Shown: piece after piece, positions 6,818 to 10,167 of the stretch | How positions within the stretch are numbered: the first letter of the stretch is position 1 | Layout of the letters: every line of letters begins with the position of its first letter | Assembly (NCBI GenBank): GCA_003488465.1 | Contig: DNLN01000009.1 | Location: 1-10,167, forward strand | Direction: 5' to 3' | Origin: Sutterella sp. | GTDB taxonomy: Bacteria; Pseudomonadota; Gammaproteobacteria; Burkholderiales; Burkholderiaceae_F | DNA: 10,167 bases | Position numbers and translations under genes: made by a program | Notes under the pieces: model-generated | The model's input: only the letters and a program-made list of their open reading frames with translations | The model's database searches: none | Told to the model about the DNA's origin: nothing

Positions 6818-7039
6818 TTAGCCGCCTTCTGGCCGCACCCGGTACACGAGCACATAGGCCGCAGGCAGAGAAAGCAGCGTCAGCACCGTCGCCACCATGA
6901 GGCCGCCCATGATCGAGAACGCCATCGGCCCCCAAAAGAGCGTCGGTGCAATCGGCACCATGCCGAGGATCGCCGCAACGGCGGTCAGCATGATGGGCCG
7001 GGCCCGGATCTTCGCGGCGCTCACGAGCGCGTCCCATCG
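6818..7039 (-). pseudogene. Remnant of RND efflux pump, C-terminal two helices only
   Basis: The minus-strand frame reads RWDALVSAAKIRARPIMLTA, then ILGMVPIAP, then FWGPMAFSIMGGLMVATVLTLLSLPAAYVLVYRV and a stop. This matches the last two membrane helices of hydrophobe/amphiphile-efflux (AcrB/CusA-like) RND transporters, whose full length is about 1000 residues. An in-frame TAG at 7070-7072 closes the frame upstream, and the DNA beyond shows no more RND sequence. No adaptor or outer-membrane partner gene is nearby. The fragment is most likely left from a deletion or insertion event. A functional small membrane protein is unlikely, but an internal ATG exists at 7024. Confidence 0.8.
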
Positions 7040-7132
7040 TCTGCTGCGGTAACCGTACCTGAATGCGCTCTAGCGCGCGAAGCCGTGGCCGAGCCTCGCA
7101 AATCCAGGGACCCGTGTCGATAATGGCTAGAG

Positions 7133-7173
7133 TTCATAGGAATAAAAACCATTGTTGGATTTTTTCCTATGAA
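7133..7173. repeat. Long AT-rich hairpin with 10-bp perfect outer arms
   Basis: TTCATAGGAA (7133-7142) and TTCCTATGAA (7164-7173) are perfect reverse complements. The inner AAAAACC and GGATTTTT segments continue the pairing with one bulge, leaving a loop of about 6 nt (ATTGTT, 7151-7156). It is too AT-rich for a normal terminator. It may be a small mobile repeat, a recombination or insertion-element end, or an operator. No second copy is present in the window. Confidence 0.6.
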
Positions 7174-7352
7174 ATTTAGCCGGAGCGGCTGACGCCGGAA
7201 ACTTCTTTGTCGCCGACCGCCTGAGCGGCATCGAGATTGCGCGGCCGGTCATCGCCTGCTGCACTTCCGAGATCGTTTCCATCAGCAGAAACGGGCGTCT
7301 GGCGACGGCCATCCGCTTGACCTGCTCTGAAAATACACGGGGGAACTTTTAC

Positions 7353-7394
7353 ACATTTGTGGAATTGCTTAAAACATTTGTGAAATTACTCAAA
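7353..7394. repeat. Two tandem 21-bp repeats, possible insertion-sequence end
   Basis: Units 7353-7373 and 7374-7394 are exactly adjacent and agree at 18 of 21 positions, sharing ACATTTGTG then AATT. The three differences are all transitions. A partial third ACATTTG begins near 7416. Multiple short repeats near a terminus are typical of IS21-like elements, and a degraded neighbourhood lies next to it. No transposase gene is visible, so the mobile-element origin is inferred. Confidence 0.5.
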
Positions 7395-7446
7395 GCAGCG
7401 CGACTCAGCCCCTTCACATTTGACGCTTTGCGCAGCAGCCGGCTGC

Positions 7447-7482
7447 AAAAAACGGCGGGGCCGAATGGGCGCACCGCCGTTC
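7447..7482 (-). terminator. Intrinsic terminator of gpx
   Basis: In minus-strand RNA an 8-bp perfect stem AACGGCGG/CCGCCGUU (7481-7474 with 7458-7451) has a 15-nt loop and runs directly into six U (7452-7447). It begins 22 nt after the gpx stop codon. Confidence 0.92.
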
Positions 7483-7503
7483 TGTGAGCAGTCAAGGGAA
7501 GAC

Positions 7504-8055
7504 TCAGGCCTTCTCGGCAAGCAGCGCCTTGATGCAGGCCTCAACCTTGGCCATGTCAGCCGTGGGTTCAAAGCGCGCGACGACATTGCCCTTGCGGTCG
7601 ACGACGAACTTCGTGAAGTTCCACTTGATGTCTGACTTGGACGCCCAGTCGGGATCGTCCTTGGCGAACATCTCCTCAAGCAGCTTCTTGTACTGGTGCT
7701 CGTCAAACCCGGCAAAGCCCTTCTCGCTCTTGAGGAACGTATACAGGGGCAGTTCGTTCGCACCGTTGACGTCGGCCTTCTTCATCTGCGGGAACGTCGT
7801 GTTGAAGTGCATCGTGCAGAACTCGTGGATTTCCTCGTCCGTGCCGGGCGCCTGTCCGCCGAACTGGTTGCAGGGAATGTCGAGGATCTCAAGGCCCGCC
7901 TCATGGTAGTCCTTGTAAAGCTGCTCGATGGGGGCGTACTGGGGCGTAAAGCCGCAGCCGGTGGCGGTATTGACGATGAGGATCACCTTGCCGCGGTAGT
8001 CCTTGAGCGGAAGCTTTTCGCCCTTGCCGGTCAGAAGTTCATAGTCGTAGATCAT
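7504..8055 (-). CDS. Glutathione peroxidase family thiol peroxidase
   Basis: The protein reduces hydrogen or organic peroxides and has no export signal, so it acts in the cytoplasm. Its 183 residues match the GPx family (BtuE-like). Peroxidatic Cys34 is in NTATGCGFTPQY, the catalytic Gln68 in NQFGGQ, and Trp145-Asn146 in WNFTKF. Cys rather than selenocysteine is used. Cys80 in EFCTMHF sits where thioredoxin-dependent GPx enzymes carry their resolving Cys, so electrons probably come from thioredoxin rather than glutathione (inference). The ATG at 8055 has AAGG 8 nt upstream. It follows metQ on the same strand after a strong hairpin and ends at a clean terminator, so it may be its own unit. Confidence 0.95.
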   Translation of the reverse strand: MIYDYELLTGKGEKLPLKDYRGKVILIVNTATGCGFTPQYAPIEQLYKDYHEAGLEILDIPCNQFGGQAPGTDEEIHEFCTMHFNTTFPQMKKADVNGANELPLYTFLKSEKGFAGFDEHQYKKLLEEMFAKDDPDWASKSDIKWNFTKFVVDRKGNVVARFEPTADMAKVEACIKALLAEKA

Positions 8056-8120
8056 TTTCGGTACCTTATAACGCGTCGGATGCCGTGCAGTCTACCGCAG
8101 GCGGTGCGCCGCAAACGCAG

Positions 8121-8151
8121 CCGGCCGCCCGAATTGAATTCAGGCAGCCGG
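8121..8151 (-). terminator. Strong hairpin downstream of metQ
   Basis: In minus-strand RNA this forms a continuous 14-bp stem with a 3-nt loop. Two of the pairs are G-U; on the plus strand these become A-C mismatches, so the structure belongs to the metQ transcript. It starts 34 nt after the metQ stop. No U-run follows, so it may stabilise the 3' end or attenuate rather than fully terminate. Confidence 0.55.
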
Positions 8152-8185
8152 ACTTGTCGGTGCGCGGTAAGCGAGAGCTCAGCCT

Positions 8186-8983
8186 TTAGAAGGCCGGGAC
8201 AACGGCACCCTGGTACTTCTCGTTGAGGAACTGCTTGACGGCGGGCGAAGTGAGAGCCTTCGCAAGCTTGTCGAGTTCGTCGCGCTTGTCGCCGGTGCGG
8301 ATCGCAACGACGTTGGCATACGGAGAATCCTTCGGCTCGGAGAAGATGGCGTCCCGGGTCGGATTGAGGTTGGCGCCGAGCGCGTAGTTGGAGTTGATCA
8401 CGGCGGCATCAACGTCGGAGAGCGTGCGGGGGAGCGTTGCCGCCTCGAGCTCGATGATCCGGAAGTGCTTGACGTTGTTGCGGATGTCGGCGATCGTCGC
8501 CTTGACGCCCACGCCGGGCTTGAGATCAAAGAGACCGGCCTTGGCAAGGATGGCAAGCGCGCGGCCGCCGTTCGTCGGATCGTTCGGGATGGCGATCGCG
8601 GCCTTCCTCTTGAGATCCTTGAGGTTCTTGACCTTGTTGGAGTACACGCCCATCGGCTCGATGTGCACGCCCGTGAGCACGGAGAGCTTCAGGCCGCGGC
8701 TCTCGCTGAAGGACTCCAGATACGGAACGTGCTGGAAGAAGTTCGCGTCAAGCTCCTTGTCGGCGAGCGCAATGTTCGGCTGCACGTAGTCGGTGAATTC
8801 GATCACCTTGAGGTCGATGCCCTGCTTCTTGAGCTCGGGAGCGACAAAGTGCAGGATGTCGGCATGCGGCACGGGAGTGGCGCCAACCTTGAGCACGGTG
8901 TCGGCGGCAAAGGCCTGAGCGGAAAAGCCTGCAACCGAAACGGCCAGAGCGGCGGCGGCAGCGGCAAAAGTACGGCGATTCAT
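8186..8983 (-). CDS. metQ: MetQ/NlpA-family methionine-binding protein, soluble periplasmic form
   Basis: This is the substrate-binding component of a MetNIQ-type methionine ABC importer. The 265 residues follow MetQ throughout: LKVGATPVPHADIL, FTDYVQPN, LDANFFQHVPYL, IPNDPTNGGRAL, IIELEAATLPRTL, VINSNYA and SPYANVVAIRT. The signal peptide (residues 1-26, cleavage after AFA) has no lipobox Cys, unlike E. coli MetQ, so the product should be soluble. The ATG at 8983 is chosen because AAGGAG lies 8 nt upstream and the signal peptide begins there; the frame continues further upstream to 9073, but without these features. No metN or metI gene adjoins it, so the membrane and ATPase parts must be elsewhere. 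The exact ligand (L-Met, D-Met or Met-peptide) is not determinable. Confidence 0.93.
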   Translation of the reverse strand: MNRRTFAAAAAALAVSVAGFSAQAFAADTVLKVGATPVPHADILHFVAPELKKQGIDLKVIEFTDYVQPNIALADKELDANFFQHVPYLESFSESRGLKLSVLTGVHIEPMGVYSNKVKNLKDLKRKAAIAIPNDPTNGGRALAILAKAGLFDLKPGVGVKATIADIRNNVKHFRIIELEAATLPRTLSDVDAAVINSNYALGANLNPTRDAIFSEPKDSPYANVVAIRTGDKRDELDKLAKALTSPAVKQFLNEKYQGAVVPAF

Positions 8984-9047
8984 GAGTGTGGCTCCTTGGA
9001 TATGTGAAAATCGGTTCCTTGCGCATCTATGGCGCGAAATTCCGGTC

Positions 9048-9073
9048 ATTGTACGGGAAGTGCGTCCTGTCAA
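9048..9073 (-). promoter_or_regulatory. Possible metQ promoter with short spacer
   Basis: On the minus strand there is a perfect TTGACA (9073-9068) and TACAAT (9053-9048), but only 14 bp apart, which is short for sigma70. The position, ~65 bp before the metQ start, is reasonable. No SAM riboswitch is evident in the 122-bp gap between parE and metQ. Confidence 0.35.
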
Positions 9074-9105
9074 AGGCCTGAATGCGCTGAAAAGTTGAGG
9101 TATTA

Positions 9106-10167
9106 CTAAACGTCTAGCTCGACATCGTCCCCGTGCAGCTCCATCCAGCTGCGCCGTCCGCTCGCCTCGCCCTTTGCCATGAGCAGCTCCATCACGGCGT
9201 CGGTCTGGGCCTTCTCGATGCCGCCCATCGTCACGGGAAGGAGCTTGCGGGTGTCGGGATGGAATGCGGCTTCGGCGAGCTGCTCCTCCTTCATCTCGCC
9301 CAGGCCCTTGAAGCGGGAGATGTTGAGCTTGTCGGTGTTGTAGCCGTCCTTGGCGAGCTTGGCAAGGGTGCGCTTCAAGTCCTTGTCGTCACCGCAGTAC
9401 ACCTTCTTTTCAGCCTTTCTGCCCTGCTTGGGCACATCCACGCGAAAGAGCGGCGGCTGAACGATGAACACGTGTCCCTGGCGGATGAGTTCGGGGAAGT
9501 GCCGGTAGAACAGCGTGAGCAGCAGCACCTGGATGTGGCTGCCGTTGACGTCGGCATCGGCAAGGATGCAGATCTTGCCGTAGCGCAGGCCCTTCAGGTC
9601 GACATCCTCTCCGGGCTTGTGGGGGTCGACGCCGATCGCAACGGCGATGTCGTGAATCACCTGCGAGGCGAAGATCCTGTCGCTGCCCACCTCCCAGGTG
9701 TTGAGCACCTTGCCGCGCAGCGGCAGTACCGCCTGGCATTCCTTGTCCCGGCCCTGCTTGGCCGTGCCGCCGGCGCTGTCGCCCTCAACGAGGAAGATTT
9801 CGTTGCGCGAGATGTCGGTCGACTCGCAGTCGGTGAGCTTGCCGGGAAGAACGGCAACGCTCGAGCCCTTCTTCTTTTCGACCTTCTTGCTCGCCCTCTG
9901 GCGGCTCTGAGCCTGGCGGATCACGAGCTCGGCAAGCTTCTTGCCCTGCTCGACATGGTCGTTGAGCCAGTATTCAAACTGCGGGCGCACGAAGCTCGAG
10001 ACAAGGCGCAGCACGTCGCGGCTCGTCAGCTTCTCCTTGGTCTGGCCCTGGAACTGCGGGTCGAGCGCCTTGGCCGAAAGCACGAAGCTTGCGCGCGAGA
10101 AGATGTCCTCGGGCAGGAGCTTTACGCCCTTCACCATGAGGCCGTGCGCCTCCATAAAGAGTTTCAG
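9106..10167 (-). CDS. parE: DNA topoisomerase IV subunit B (ParE), N-terminal part outside window
   Basis: ParE is the ATPase/TOPRIM subunit of topoisomerase IV, which separates linked daughter chromosomes with ParC. The last 353 residues are visible. They contain the end of the transducer region, the TOPRIM domain (EGDSAGGTAKQGRDKECQA, PLRGKVLNTWEV, ICILADADVNGSH) and the C-terminal QRFKGLGEM-type segment (SRFKGLGEMKEEQL), ending ELDV. KVLNTWEV and the absence of the long GyrB insert identify ParE rather than GyrB. The metal-binding acids are E128, D204 and D206 in fragment numbering, but the third Asp of DxDxD is Asn208 (codon 9544-9546). The ATPase domain and start lie beyond the window. 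parC is not adjacent on the visible side. Confidence 0.95.
   Translation of the reverse strand: MKLFMEAHGLMVKGVKLLPEDIFSRASFVLSAKALDPQFQGQTKEKLTSRDVLRLVSSFVRPQFEYWLNDHVEQGKKLAELVIRQAQSRQRASKKVEKKKGSSVAVLPGKLTDCESTDISRNEIFLVEGDSAGGTAKQGRDKECQAVLPLRGKVLNTWEVGSDRIFASQVIHDIAVAIGVDPHKPGEDVDLKGLRYGKICILADADVNGSHIQVLLLTLFYRHFPELIRQGHVFIVQPPLFRVDVPKQGRKAEKKVYCGDDKDLKRTLAKLAKDGYNTDKLNISRFKGLGEMKEEQLAEAAFHPDTRKLLPVTMGGIEKAQTDAVMELLMAKGEASGRRSWMELHGDDVELDV

Larger units (their letters stand above)
7040..7446. other. Degenerate gene-free region between RND remnant and gpx
   Basis: No supported gene lies here. Frames on both strands across 7175-7330 are open for 50-60 codons but resemble nothing I recognise, and they may be remnants. 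Within it are the long hairpin at 7133-7173 and the tandem repeats at 7353-7394. Together with the truncated RND gene this suggests a scar of insertion and deletion. Confidence 0.5.

Noticed and set aside
6778..7301. 13-bp exact direct repeat AAACGGGCGTCTG at 6778-6790 and 7289-7301, flanking the RND remnant
   Set aside because: About one exact 13-mer repeat is expected by chance in 10 kb, and no further homology flanks the copies, so it is not good evidence for a target duplication.
7127..7312. Minus-strand frame of 61 codons next to the hairpin
   Set aside because: It has no recognisable domain or ribosome-binding site and runs through the hairpin; probably chance or a worn remnant.
8050..8095. 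TATAAG near 8066 considered as a -10 box for gpx
   Set aside because: A start from it would fall almost at the start codon and exclude the AAGG ribosome-binding site; the matching -35 is weak.
8465..9007. Plus-strand open frame of 180 codons
   Set aside because: It is antisense to metQ and has no homology of its own.

Overview
The window looks like chromosomal DNA of a Betaproteobacterium in the Burkholderiales. Sutterellaceae is a guess, not a proven call. The basis is the RpoD with a long Lys/Ala-rich then acidic N-terminal extension before region 1.1, a ParE of betaproteobacterial type, and high-GC coding DNA broken by short AT-rich control regions. Both window ends cut through housekeeping genes on the minus strand: rpoD at the left (C-terminal half missing) and parE at the right (N-terminal part missing).

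Layout from left to right. Positions 1-1636 are the 5' part of rpoD (minus). Positions 1637-2232 hold no convincing gene; a strong sigma70 promoter with an AT-rich upstream element points toward rpoD about 420 nt away, and a clear intrinsic terminator ends the next gene. Positions 2233-4284 are a divergent translesion-synthesis pair: a UmuD-like self-cleaving protein with an extra basic, probably DNA-binding N-terminal domain (minus) and a full-length UmuC polymerase (plus). They share a 117-bp AT-rich control region with a good umuD promoter, a 12/13-matching direct repeat, a degenerate LexA-like box and a run of nine G at the umuD ribosome-binding site. Positions 4332-5405 (minus) encode an unusual protein: a RelA/SpoT-type alarmone-synthetase domain behind a cleavable signal peptide. 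Positions 5678-6628 (minus) encode a sodium/bile-acid-symporter family transporter.

Positions 6818 to about 7500 look decayed. They hold the last ~74 codons of an RND efflux pump with no 5' part, a long near-perfect hairpin, and two tandem 21-bp repeats that may be the end of an old insertion sequence. Beyond this are a thioredoxin-type glutathione peroxidase (7504-8055) with a textbook terminator, an orphan MetQ-like methionine-binding protein (8186-8983) without lipoprotein Cys, and partial parE.

No large novel operon, CRISPR array or intact mobile element is visible. The most interesting items are the exported RelA/SpoT-like protein, the UmuD variant that may be both repressor and polymerase accessory, and an Asp-to-Asn change at a metal-binding position in the ParE TOPRIM motif.
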